A stretch of DNA of 58,069 nt, taken from Acetivibrio mesophilus (GTDB lineage Bacteria; Bacillota; Clostridia; Acetivibrionales; Acetivibrionaceae). The stretch is from assembly GCF_004102745.1 (NCBI RefSeq), contig NZ_RLII01000022.1, positions 1 to 58,069 on the forward strand. Reading direction: 5' to 3'. The stretch's first letter is position 1. Every line of letters begins with the position of its first letter. The notes beneath the pieces were generated by a model, which was not told where the DNA came from, ran no database searches, and saw nothing but the letters and a program-made list of their open reading frames with translations. Positions 1 through 7,362 of this stretch are shown one piece after another. The position numbers were made by a program, and so were the translations under genes.

Positions 1-1
1 G

Positions 2-40
2 GCAAAACTGGCAATAATATATAATGAAGAAATGATTTAA
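2..40 (+). CDS. possible 3' end of an unidentified gene cut by the window edge
   Basis: An open frame enters from the left edge and stops at a TAA at 38-40, giving about 12 residues ending in NEEMI. The fragment is too short to identify and may be chance. The bases from 41 to 147 hold no recognisable gene. Confidence 0.2.
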   Translation, partial: AKLAIIYNEEMI

Positions 41-147
41 GGTAACATTCTGTAAACTTCAAAAATTCAAAATTTCTTGCTAAGGAGGATTGTAAAAATT
101 CCGATACACAAAATTATTTACATTACCTAAGTAATAGACAAAATAAA

Positions 148-197
148 GAGCTGCGGCATAAAAATCTACTTGATTTTGCCGCAGCTCGTTTCAATTT
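148..197 (-). terminator. rho-independent terminator of argGH
   Basis: GAGCTGCGGC (148-157) pairs perfectly with GCCGCAGCTC (178-187), and AAAATC/GATTTT extends the helix inward. On the minus strand the hairpin follows the argH stop and is trailed by a T-rich run. Confidence 0.85.
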
Positions 198-215
198 ATT
201 CAAGAATAAATAATT

Positions 216-1592
216 TTATAATTTCGATAGAAACTTAAGACCATTTTCAATTGAAGCCATAACGCTTTCCTTCGCCGGACCTCCGGGAAGATTTCTGCCG
301 GAAACACACTTTGATAGACTTATTTCTTCATATACATCTTCGGCTATAAGCTCTGAGAAGCTTTTAAACTCACTCATATCAAGCTCGTCAATTGCCTTGT
401 TGTTTTCGATACAGTAAAGAACCATTTTTCCGATGATTTCATGAGCGTTCCTAAAGGGAATGCCCTTCTTAACAAGGTAATCTGCTATATCCGTAGCATT
501 TGTAAACCCACCTTGAGCAGCTCGGAACATATTTTCCTTTTTTACTTTCATGGTTTTAATCATCTTGGTGAACACCGGAACACACATCTTTACAGTGTCC
601 ACAGCATCAAAGATGGCTTCTTTATCTTCCTGCATATCCTTGTTGTAAGCTAGAGGAAGGGATTTCATAACGGAAAGGAGAGCCATAAGGTCACCATAAA
701 CCCTTCCAGCCTTACCTCTGACCAGCTCTGCTACATCCGGGTTCTTTTTCTGAGGCATTATACTGCTTCCGGTACTGTAAGCATCATCCAGTTCAATAAA
801 GCCAAACTCATGGGAGGACCATAGAATGATTTCTTCGCTGAATCGGCTAAGATGCATCATCAGTATTGAAAGGCAGGCAGAAAGCTCAATAGCAAAATCT
901 CTGTCGCTTACAGCATCAAGACTGTTTTCGGTTATTCCATCAAATCCGAGCTCTTCGGCAACCATATACCTGTCAAGGGGATAAGTTGTCGATGCCAGAG
1001 CTCCGGAACCTAAGGGCATTATATTAATTCTTACATAGCAGTCGTCCAACCTTTCAATGTCGCGTTTAAACATTTGAAAGTATGCCATCATGTGATGGGC
1101 AAAGGTTATGGGTTGAGCCCTCTGGAGATGGGTATACCCCGGAAGAATGGTATCAATATTCTTTTTTGCTATTTCTATAAGTGTTCTTTCAAGCTCGGCC
1201 AGTATTTTTTTGATTTCAATAACCTCATCCCTGAGGTACATTCTGATATCAAGAGCAACTTGGTCATTGCGGCTTCTTCCGGTATGAAGCCTTTTTCCTA
1301 CATCACCAATTCTGGATATGAGGATTTTCTCAACATTCATATGAATGTCTTCGGCATCAATCTCGAAATCAACATGACCTTCTTCAATGTCTTTAAGTAT
1401 CTCCCTTAATGTATTCTGAATAAGAAGGGAGTCCTCCTCAGAAATAATTTTGCATTTTCCAAGCATTTTGGCGTGGGCAATGCTTCCTAAAATATCTTGT
1501 TTATACATGCGACAGTCAAATCTTATGGATGAATTAAAATCATCTACTGATTTGTCGGTACTTTTTTCAAATCTACCGCCCCAAAGCTTCAT
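216..1592 (-). CDS. argH: argininosuccinate lyase
   Basis: Cleaves argininosuccinate to arginine and fumarate, the last step of arginine synthesis, in the cytosol. The 458 residues are the usual family length. Visible signatures are HTGRSRND (about 103-110), which belongs to the substrate-binding region, and the fumarase/aspartase-superfamily loop [12 protein letters not shown] (about 277-288) that holds the catalytic serine. The ATG at 1592 follows an AAGGTGAT ribosome site overlapping the argG stop; argG ends only 9 bases upstream, so the two are translated from one mRNA. A strong terminator lies just past the stop. The assignment is secure. Confidence 0.97.
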   Translation of the reverse strand: MKLWGGRFEKSTDKSVDDFNSSIRFDCRMYKQDILGSIAHAKMLGKCKIISEEDSLLIQNTLREILKDIEEGHVDFEIDAEDIHMNVEKILISRIGDVGKRLHTGRSRNDQVALDIRMYLRDEVIEIKKILAELERTLIEIAKKNIDTILPGYTHLQRAQPITFAHHMMAYFQMFKRDIERLDDCYVRINIMPLGSGALASTTYPLDRYMVAEELGFDGITENSLDAVSDRDFAIELSACLSILMMHLSRFSEEIILWSSHEFGFIELDDAYSTGSSIMPQKKNPDVAELVRGKAGRVYGDLMALLSVMKSLPLAYNKDMQEDKEAIFDAVDTVKMCVPVFTKMIKTMKVKKENMFRAAQGGFTNATDIADYLVKKGIPFRNAHEIIGKMVLYCIENNKAIDELDMSEFKSFSELIAEDVYEEISLSKCVSGRNLPGGPAKESVMASIENGLKFLSKL

Positions 1593-1601
1593 CTTATCAC
1601 C

Positions 1602-2819
1602 TTATTTGCCTTTATTCTTTTCTTTCATAAGTGCATTGACCTTCATTGGAAGACCAAAGAGGTTTATAAATCCTTCTGCATCCTTCTGATTATATACCTC
1701 ATCTTCTCCAAAGGTGGAGAGCTCTTCGCTGTAAAGGGAATAATCCGACTTTGCTCCAGCGCTCATGACATTGCCTTTGTATAGCTTTAACCTTACTGTA
1801 CCGGTAACTGTCTGCTGAGTAACATCAACAAAGGCTGAAATAGCCTCGCGCAAAGGTGTATACCATTGTCCGTAATAAACAAGTTCTGCAAATCTTTGGG
1901 ATACGAGATCTTTGTAGTGGAGGGTGTCACGGTCAAGACACAGAAGCTCAAGCTCTCTATGAGCAGCATAAAGAATAGTTCCTCCAGGGGTTTCATAAAC
2001 GCCTCTGGATTTCATTCCAACCAAGCGATTTTCTACCATATCAACGATTCCTACACCGTTTTCACCGCCGATTTTATTAAGAACTTCAATAAGCTCAACA
2101 GGTCCGTACTCTACACCGTTAACCTTCTTTGGAATACCCTTTTCAAAGTATATTTCAACATAGGTTGGTTTGTCCGGGGCCTTTTCAGGCGAAACCATGA
2201 GCTTTAATATTTTATCATACTGGGGTTCATTCCATGGATCTTCCAAATCTGAACCTTCATGACTCAAATGCCAGAGATTTCTGTCCATGCTGTAGTTGTC
2301 CTTTTTGGAAACAGGAATTGGAATATTTCTTGCTTCGGCATATTCAATGGCATCTTCTCTTGACCTGATATCCCATATTCTCCAAGGAGCAATGATCTTC
2401 AGGTGAGGAGCAAGAGCCTTGACAGTAAGTTCGAAACGAACCTGGTCATTCCCTTTTCCTGTTGCTCCGTGAGCGATAGCTGTAGCACCTTCCTTTTGAG
2501 CAATCTCAACCATTCTCTTGGCGATAATAGGTCTTGCAAAGGATGTACCTAAAAGATACTTTCCTTCATATATAGCACCAGCCTTTATTGTAGGGAAAAC
2601 ATAATCTGTCACAAATTCTTCCTTGAGATCTTCAATATATATCTTGCTTGCTCCGGTTTTTATGGCTTTCTCATTTAACGGATCAAGCTCTTCGCCCTGA
2701 CCTACGTCAGCCGCCATTGCAATTACTTCATAATCATAATTTTCTTTAAGCCAGGGAATTATTATTGAAGTATCCAGACCACCGGAATAGGCAAGGATTA
2801 CTTTTTCTTTTTGACTCAT
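1602..2819 (-). CDS. argG: argininosuccinate synthase
   Basis: Joins citrulline and aspartate using ATP to form argininosuccinate, feeding argH directly downstream. The 405-residue length is normal. The N-terminal ATP-pyrophosphatase loop SGGLDTS (about 12-18) and the [14 protein letters not shown] segment (about 116-129) are both present. The ATG is preceded by a strong AAGGAGG site. This is the first gene of the argGH operon, divergent from ruvC. The 187-base intergenic region contains an inverted repeat (2872-2909) that could be an operator; a clear ArgR box was not recognised. Confidence 0.97.
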   Translation of the reverse strand: MSQKEKVILAYSGGLDTSIIIPWLKENYDYEVIAMAADVGQGEELDPLNEKAIKTGASKIYIEDLKEEFVTDYVFPTIKAGAIYEGKYLLGTSFARPIIAKRMVEIAQKEGATAIAHGATGKGNDQVRFELTVKALAPHLKIIAPWRIWDIRSREDAIEYAEARNIPIPVSKKDNYSMDRNLWHLSHEGSDLEDPWNEPQYDKILKLMVSPEKAPDKPTYVEIYFEKGIPKKVNGVEYGPVELIEVLNKIGGENGVGIVDMVENRLVGMKSRGVYETPGGTILYAAHRELELLCLDRDTLHYKDLVSQRFAELVYYGQWYTPLREAISAFVDVTQQTVTGTVRLKLYKGNVMSAGAKSDYSLYSEELSTFGEDEVYNQKDAEGFINLFGLPMKVNALMKEKNKGK

Positions 2820-2871
2820 ACAAATACCTCCTTAAATATGTTAGAATATATTATTAGTAAATTAAAAATGC

Positions 2872-2909
2872 TTAACTTTGAAGCATGTAAATAGTTTGTG
2901 CAAAGTTAA
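2872..2909. promoter_or_regulatory. inverted repeat between argG and ruvC
   Basis: TTAACTTTG (2872-2880) and CAAAGTTAA (2901-2909) are perfect inverted copies separated by 20 bases, placed 52-90 bases upstream of the argG start. It could bind a dimeric regulator of argG. The function is inferred from position only. Confidence 0.4.
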
Positions 2910-3006
2910 AGCTTTCAATATAATGAGATATATTATATAATAAAATGTATAAATATGCAATGTAATATATAATTATTCACAAATATTTTCAGAGAGGATA
3001 TAATCA

Positions 3007-3495
3007 ATGATTATAATGGGAATTGATCCCGGGTTTGCAATTACCGGTTATGGTATAGTAAAATATGAAGGTAACCGATTTACTTCAGTAGATTATGGTG
3101 CAATCACTACTGAAAGCTCAATGGAGCTTCCAAAGAGGCTCTTAATTCTATATAACGGTTTGAAGGAAATTATAGAAAAGTATAGGCCTGAGGCAATATC
3201 TATTGAAGAGCTTTTCTTCAATAAAAATATAAAAACAGCCCTTGCCGTGGGACATGGAAGAGGTGTTGCGGTTTTGGCAGCCGCTCAGTCAGGGGTTGAG
3301 GTTTTTGAATATACCCCCCTGCAGGTAAAACAGTCAATAGTGGGATACGGAAGGGCGGAGAAGGCACAGGTGCAGCAGATGGTAAAGGCAATATTAAATC
3401 TTCCGGCCATACCGAAGCCGGATGATGTGGCGGATGCGCTGGCGGTGGCAGTATGTCATGCCCATTCTTATAGAATGATGGGTTACGGACTATAA
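3007..3495 (+). CDS. ruvC: Holliday junction endodeoxyribonuclease RuvC
   Basis: Resolves Holliday junctions by paired nicking after RuvAB branch migration. The 162 residues open with the RNase-H-fold GIDPG motif carrying the first catalytic Asp. The acidic EELFF segment (about 67-71) and the C-terminal [10 protein letters not shown] helix supply the remaining metal ligands. The ATG at 3007 is preceded by a purine-rich GAGAGGA site. It heads a ruvC-ruvA-ruvB-queH cluster on the plus strand, an arrangement common in clostridia. Confidence 0.96.
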   Translation: MIIMGIDPGFAITGYGIVKYEGNRFTSVDYGAITTESSMELPKRLLILYNGLKEIIEKYRPEAISIEELFFNKNIKTALAVGHGRGVAVLAAAQSGVEVFEYTPLQVKQSIVGYGRAEKAQVQQMVKAILNLPAIPKPDDVADALAVAVCHAHSYRMMGYGL

Positions 3496-3541
3496 TATAG
3501 ACCTAAAAGTATTCGAAAAAACTTAACCGGAGGAAATAAAA

Positions 3542-4150
3542 TTGTTTGCATATATTAGAGGAAGGCTTGATTACAAGAATAATGACTTTCTGATAGTTGA
3601 ATCAAACGGAGTGGGGTATAGGATTTTTACGTCCCTGTCTACCATTGCAGGCATTGGTGAGGTGGGGGGAGAGGTAAAGGTCTACACATACCTTTATGTT
3701 CGTGAAGATAATATAAGCCTATATGGATTTGTTAATCAGGAGGAGCTCAATGTATTCGAGCTTTTAATCAGTGTTTCCGGCGTAGGGCCGAAGGCGGCAA
3801 TATCTGTTCTGTCGGCAATATCCCCTTCAAGGTTTAGCCTTGCGGTCATAACCGATGATATAAAAACATTGACAAAAGCGCAGGGGATAGGAAAGAAAAT
3901 TGCTCAAAGGATAATACTTGAACTTAAGGACAAGATAAATAAGGAACAGCTGACCTCAAATATAGGGATTGAAGCTGATATCGGAACTTCCGGCGGAGAT
4001 GACTCAAAGGTATCGGAGGCAATTAGTGCCCTTATGGTTTTGGGATACACTCCGGCTGAAGCAAATAAGGCGGTATCTGCGGTTTATACAGAGGATATGG
4101 ACATTGAAACCATAATAAAAAATGCTCTTAAAGGACTTGCAAGGCCTTAA
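3542..4150 (+). CDS. ruvA: Holliday junction branch migration protein RuvA
   Basis: Tetrameric junction-binding protein that loads the RuvB motor. The 202 residues match the family: an N-terminal OB fold starting MFAYIRG, central helix-hairpin-helix segments (including VSGVGPKAA and QGIGKKIAQR, about 79-120), a variable acidic linker and a C-terminal RuvB-binding domain. The start is a TTG codon behind a strong CCGGAGGA site; no ATG fits the conserved N-terminus. It lies 46 bases after ruvC. Confidence 0.96.
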   Translation: MFAYIRGRLDYKNNDFLIVESNGVGYRIFTSLSTIAGIGEVGGEVKVYTYLYVREDNISLYGFVNQEELNVFELLISVSGVGPKAAISVLSAISPSRFSLAVITDDIKTLTKAQGIGKKIAQRIILELKDKINKEQLTSNIGIEADIGTSGGDDSKVSEAISALMVLGYTPAEANKAVSAVYTEDMDIETIIKNALKGLARP

Positions 4151-4241
4151 GTGAGCATTAGCATATCTATATTGGCGGTTTGGTGCAGACCGATAGAGTA
4201 AATGGAAAAGACTTACTTATACAAATTTGGAGGTTGTAGCA

Positions 4242-5234
4242 ATGGAGGATAGGCTTGTCGGTTGTAAACTGAATGAAGAGGATGTCGAAGAGTCGAGTCT
4301 AAGGCCCAGAAGGTTCGGAGAGTATGTTGGACAGGCAAAGGTTAAGGAGAACCTTATGATTTTTATTGAGGCAGCAAAGAAGAGAAATGAGGCATTAGAT
4401 CATGTTCTTCTTTATGGACCGCCCGGGCTGGGTAAGACGACCCTTGCCAGCATAATAGCGTCGGAGTTGGGTGTCAATTTACGCGTTACCTCAGGTCCGG
4501 CTATTGAAAAGCCTGGGGATTTGGCTGCTATACTGACCAATCTCGGTAATTTTGATGTCCTTTTTATAGATGAAATTCATAGGCTTAACAGGAGTGTTGA
4601 GGAAATATTGTATCCTGCCATGGAAGACTATGCTCTGGACATAATCATCGGAAAGGGCCCCAGTGCCAGGTCAATAAGACTTGACCTTCCGAAATTTACA
4701 TTGGTAGGTGCAACTACCAGAGCAGGACTTTTGACATCTCCTTTAAGGGATAGATTTGGTGTAATCAATAAGTTGGAAATGTATACTACGGAGGAATTGA
4801 AGCTGATTGTAAAGAGGTCTGCGCAAATTCTGAATACTGAGATAGAAGATGAGGCTGCTGAGGAGATAGCTCGACGTGCTAGGGGTACCCCGAGAATTGC
4901 CAATAGGATATTAAAAAGGATTCGGGATTTTGCCCAAGTTAAGTCCGATGGGGTTATATCAAAAGAGATAGCAAAGACTGGGCTTGACGCTTTGGAAGTT
5001 GACGAAATTGGCCTTGACGCTGTGGATAGAAATCTCCTTATGAGTATTATTGATAAATTTGCAGGCGGTCCTGTGGGACTTGATACATTGGCAGCTACAA
5101 TAGGAGAGGAAGCGGACACAATAGAGGATGTATATGAGCCATATCTTTTGCAGCTTGGGTTTATAAACAAAACACCCCGGGGAAGAATGGCCACAAAGCT
5201 TGCCTACGAGCATTTCGGGCTCAGATATGAGTGA
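4242..5234 (+). CDS. ruvB: Holliday junction branch migration ATPase RuvB
   Basis: Hexameric AAA+ motor that drives branch migration with RuvA. The 330 residues contain Walker [10 protein letters not shown] (59-67), Walker B FIDEIHR, sensor GATTRAG and the arginine-finger segment LRDRFG, followed by a winged-helix C-terminus. The frame is open upstream to a TTG at 4227, but that TTG lies immediately before and overlaps the ribosome site GGAGG (4229-4233). The ATG at 4242 has correct spacing and gives the normal family length, so it was chosen. Confidence 0.96.
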   Translation: MEDRLVGCKLNEEDVEESSLRPRRFGEYVGQAKVKENLMIFIEAAKKRNEALDHVLLYGPPGLGKTTLASIIASELGVNLRVTSGPAIEKPGDLAAILTNLGNFDVLFIDEIHRLNRSVEEILYPAMEDYALDIIIGKGPSARSIRLDLPKFTLVGATTRAGLLTSPLRDRFGVINKLEMYTTEELKLIVKRSAQILNTEIEDEAAEEIARRARGTPRIANRILKRIRDFAQVKSDGVISKEIAKTGLDALEVDEIGLDAVDRNLLMSIIDKFAGGPVGLDTLAATIGEEADTIEDVYEPYLLQLGFINKTPRGRMATKLAYEHFGLRYE

Positions 5235-5277
5235 TGCGGTTTGGCTGTATAAATAACTATTAATAACGGAGGAAAAA

Positions 5278-5823
5278 ATGAGACTATTGCTGCACATATG
5301 CTGTGGACCTTGTGCCGTATATCCTGTGAGCGTGCTGGAGGAAGAAGGTATTGATTTTGAGGGGCTCTTTTATAATCCCAATATACATCCGCTCGACGAG
5401 TTTGTTAGGAGAAAGGAAAATGTCAAGAAATTTGCGGAGATTAAAAAAATTCCTGTGGAATATATGGATGATTTCCAGCAGGAGATGTGGGAAAAGATAG
5501 GTGAGGACAATGAAAATCGATGCAATATGTGTTATACATTAAGAATCGATATGGTTGCTCAGTTTGCAAAAGAGAATGGTTTTGACGCTTTTACTACGAC
5601 TCTTTTGGTAAGTCCCTATCAAAAGCATGAACTTATTGTTGAACTGGCCAAAAAGGCTGCCGAAAAATATGGCACCGAATTCTATTACAAGGACTTTAGG
5701 CCCGGTTTTCGACAGGGACAGCAACAAGCTAAAGAATTGGGACTTTACAGACAAAAGTATTGTGGATGTATAATATCTTATGGGGAAGCAGAAGAACTAA
5801 AAAAGAAGAGAAAAAGCAAATAA
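5278..5823 (+). CDS. queH: epoxyqueuosine reductase QueH
   Basis: Predicted to reduce epoxyqueuosine to queuosine in the tRNA wobble base, the non-cobalamin alternative to QueG. The 181 residues carry the family cysteines: HICCGPC at 6-12, CNMC near 82-85 and YCGC near 161-164, which ligate an Fe-S cluster and a second metal. Start ATG follows GGAGGAAAAA. It sits 43 bases after ruvB and is probably co-transcribed. Family recognition (formerly DUF208) is firm; the activity is known from characterised homologues. Confidence 0.9.
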   Translation: MRLLLHICCGPCAVYPVSVLEEEGIDFEGLFYNPNIHPLDEFVRRKENVKKFAEIKKIPVEYMDDFQQEMWEKIGEDNENRCNMCYTLRIDMVAQFAKENGFDAFTTTLLVSPYQKHELIVELAKKAAEKYGTEFYYKDFRPGFRQGQQQAKELGLYRQKYCGCIISYGEAEELKKKRKSK

Positions 5824-5963
5824 GAAAAGTTTTGAATTTAATAATTGGGTATTTCATGCATAATTATTGATTTTTTTTCAATATTGTGCTAATGTATAAT
5901 TGGAAAGAAAGTTTTGGTGATTATAAGTCAATTCTATTATGGGGTTAAGGGAGTCAATGATGT

Positions 5964-7067
5964 ATGTTGTTGCCATTTTTGAAAAATAATTATCTAAGTA
6001 TTGATGTGGGTTTTAGGAATATCAAAGTTGTTGAGGTGGCTGTAAACAGGAATAATGAAGTTTACATCAATAACTTTGGAATAGCTCCTACTCCTTTAAA
6101 CTGTATTAAAAACGGCGTTATTAAAAATGTCGATGCGGTTTCTAGTGAGATCAGCAGGATAATTCGGGAAAACAAGATGAAGGTAAAAAAGTCCAAGATT
6201 GTCATGTCTGGGACCAGTATAATTTCCAGGGTGTTTATGATTGAAAAGGTACCTGGAAAGGAGATTGATGAACTTGTTTATAATGAGATAATATCCAATA
6301 TGCCTATTAATCCCGAGGAACATAAAATTGACTACAAGATTTTGCAAGAGCTTAAAGAGGATAATGTCGAGAAGATAAAAGTATTTGTGACTGCTGTAAG
6401 AAAAAGCATAATAAATAGTTACATAGATGTTCTCTTTGAGCTGGGCTTAAAGCCTGTCTCAGTTGACATACCTGCAAACAGTACGGCAAAGTTCTTCAAC
6501 AGGGATATAAAGGTTAGTATTGACAATGTGAAGTTTGTAAACCCCAATAAAAGTCAGTTGAATAAAGATGCTTTTGCTGTTATAGATTTTGGTTCGGAGA
6601 CAACAATTATAAATATTTTAAGAAATAAGATACTGGAGTTTAACAAGGTAATACTTACCGGTAGCACCAATCTGGATGATGCAATAGCAAAGGGTGCGCG
6701 CAAATCTATAATCGAAGCTGAAAGACTTAAGAAATTGTATGGTATTACGGTTCCGCCGCCTCATACTACCAATGAGGATCATATAAAGGTTTATAGAACT
6801 TTAAAGGAAGTAGTTGACAAGCTTTTAAACCAGATTTATATGTGCCTCACTTTCTATGAAGCGCGGTGTTATGGTGTGAAAGTCGGAAAGATATTCATAA
6901 TAGGCGGAGGTTCACTGTTAAAAGGCTTGGGAGACTATATGGAACAGGTATTGCAGATACCTGTATACCCTGTAGGACTTTTAGATATCGACGGTATTGA
7001 TATTAATAAGAATCTAAACAGTGATAAGTTGAATTTTCTAGTAAACGCAGTAGGAATAACACTTTAA
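5964..7067 (+). CDS. pilM: PilM-like actin-fold ATPase (type IV pilus assembly type)
   Basis: A 367-residue protein of the PilM/FtsA-like actin-ATPase group. The N-terminal phosphate loop LSIDVGFRNIKVVEV (about 11-25), a second phosphate motif VIDFGSETT (about 200-208) and the adenosine motif IIGGGSLLKGL (about 313-323) are visible. PilM normally recruits PilN at the inner face of the membrane in type IV pilus or type II secretion systems. No pilN, pilO or pilB neighbour is present; a terminator follows immediately, so the gene stands alone. Its partner and exact role are unknown. Of three clustered ATG codons only 5964 is in frame; an AAGGGAG site precedes it. Confidence 0.75.
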   Translation: MLLPFLKNNYLSIDVGFRNIKVVEVAVNRNNEVYINNFGIAPTPLNCIKNGVIKNVDAVSSEISRIIRENKMKVKKSKIVMSGTSIISRVFMIEKVPGKEIDELVYNEIISNMPINPEEHKIDYKILQELKEDNVEKIKVFVTAVRKSIINSYIDVLFELGLKPVSVDIPANSTAKFFNRDIKVSIDNVKFVNPNKSQLNKDAFAVIDFGSETTIINILRNKILEFNKVILTGSTNLDDAIAKGARKSIIEAERLKKLYGITVPPPHTTNEDHIKVYRTLKEVVDKLLNQIYMCLTFYEARCYGVKVGKIFIIGGGSLLKGLGDYMEQVLQIPVYPVGLLDIDGIDINKNLNSDKLNFLVNAVGITL

Positions 7068-7101
7068 TACAGTTTTGTTTTTTATAACTTGCTAAATAAT
7101 G

Positions 7102-7130
7102 AAGGAAGCCTTACCTTGGCTTCCTTTATT
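7102..7130 (+). terminator. terminator after pilM
   Basis: AAGGAAGCC (7102-7110) pairs with GGCTTCCTT (7118-7126) around a 7-base loop, followed by TTTATTT. Confidence 0.85.
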
Positions 7131-7134
7131 TGCG

Positions 7135-7168
7135 TTTTGCCTCTTGGAATAAAATGAAAGAGGCAAAA
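7135..7168 (+). repeat. post-terminator hairpin repeat, copy 1
   Basis: TTTTGCCTCTT (7135-7145) and AAGAGGCAAAA (7158-7168) form a perfect 11-bp stem with the loop GGAATAAAATGA. A nearly identical stem and loop recurs at 52356-52385; both copies start a few bases after a terminator U-tract. The rest of 7169-7362 holds no recognisable gene. Confidence 0.6.
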
Positions 7169-7362
7169 TTATACCATCAACTGCACTATTACAATTTAAT
7201 TACAAATCGTTTAAAAGCCTTTCTCCGACAGGAATTATCACAAGGATGTCGAATATCATATAATATATGTTGTCGTTTTTTTAGAATTTACAAATATTGG
7301 GCAGCTCCATAAGATAACATAAAACTAATTACCAATGATAAATAATTTTAAGAGGTGTTCAT

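Noticed and set aside
2941-2965. possible ArgR box upstream of argG/ruvC
   Set aside because: The TATAAATATGCA-like sequence is only a weak match and is indistinguishable from A+T-rich background.
4227-4241. TTG extension of ruvB
   Set aside because: The TTG immediately precedes and overlaps the ribosome site of the ATG at 4242, and family members begin near that ATG.
7130-7312. 60-residue plus-strand frame after pilM
   Set aside because: It starts inside the terminator T run and covers the hairpin repeat; there is no ribosome site and the composition is not protein-like.
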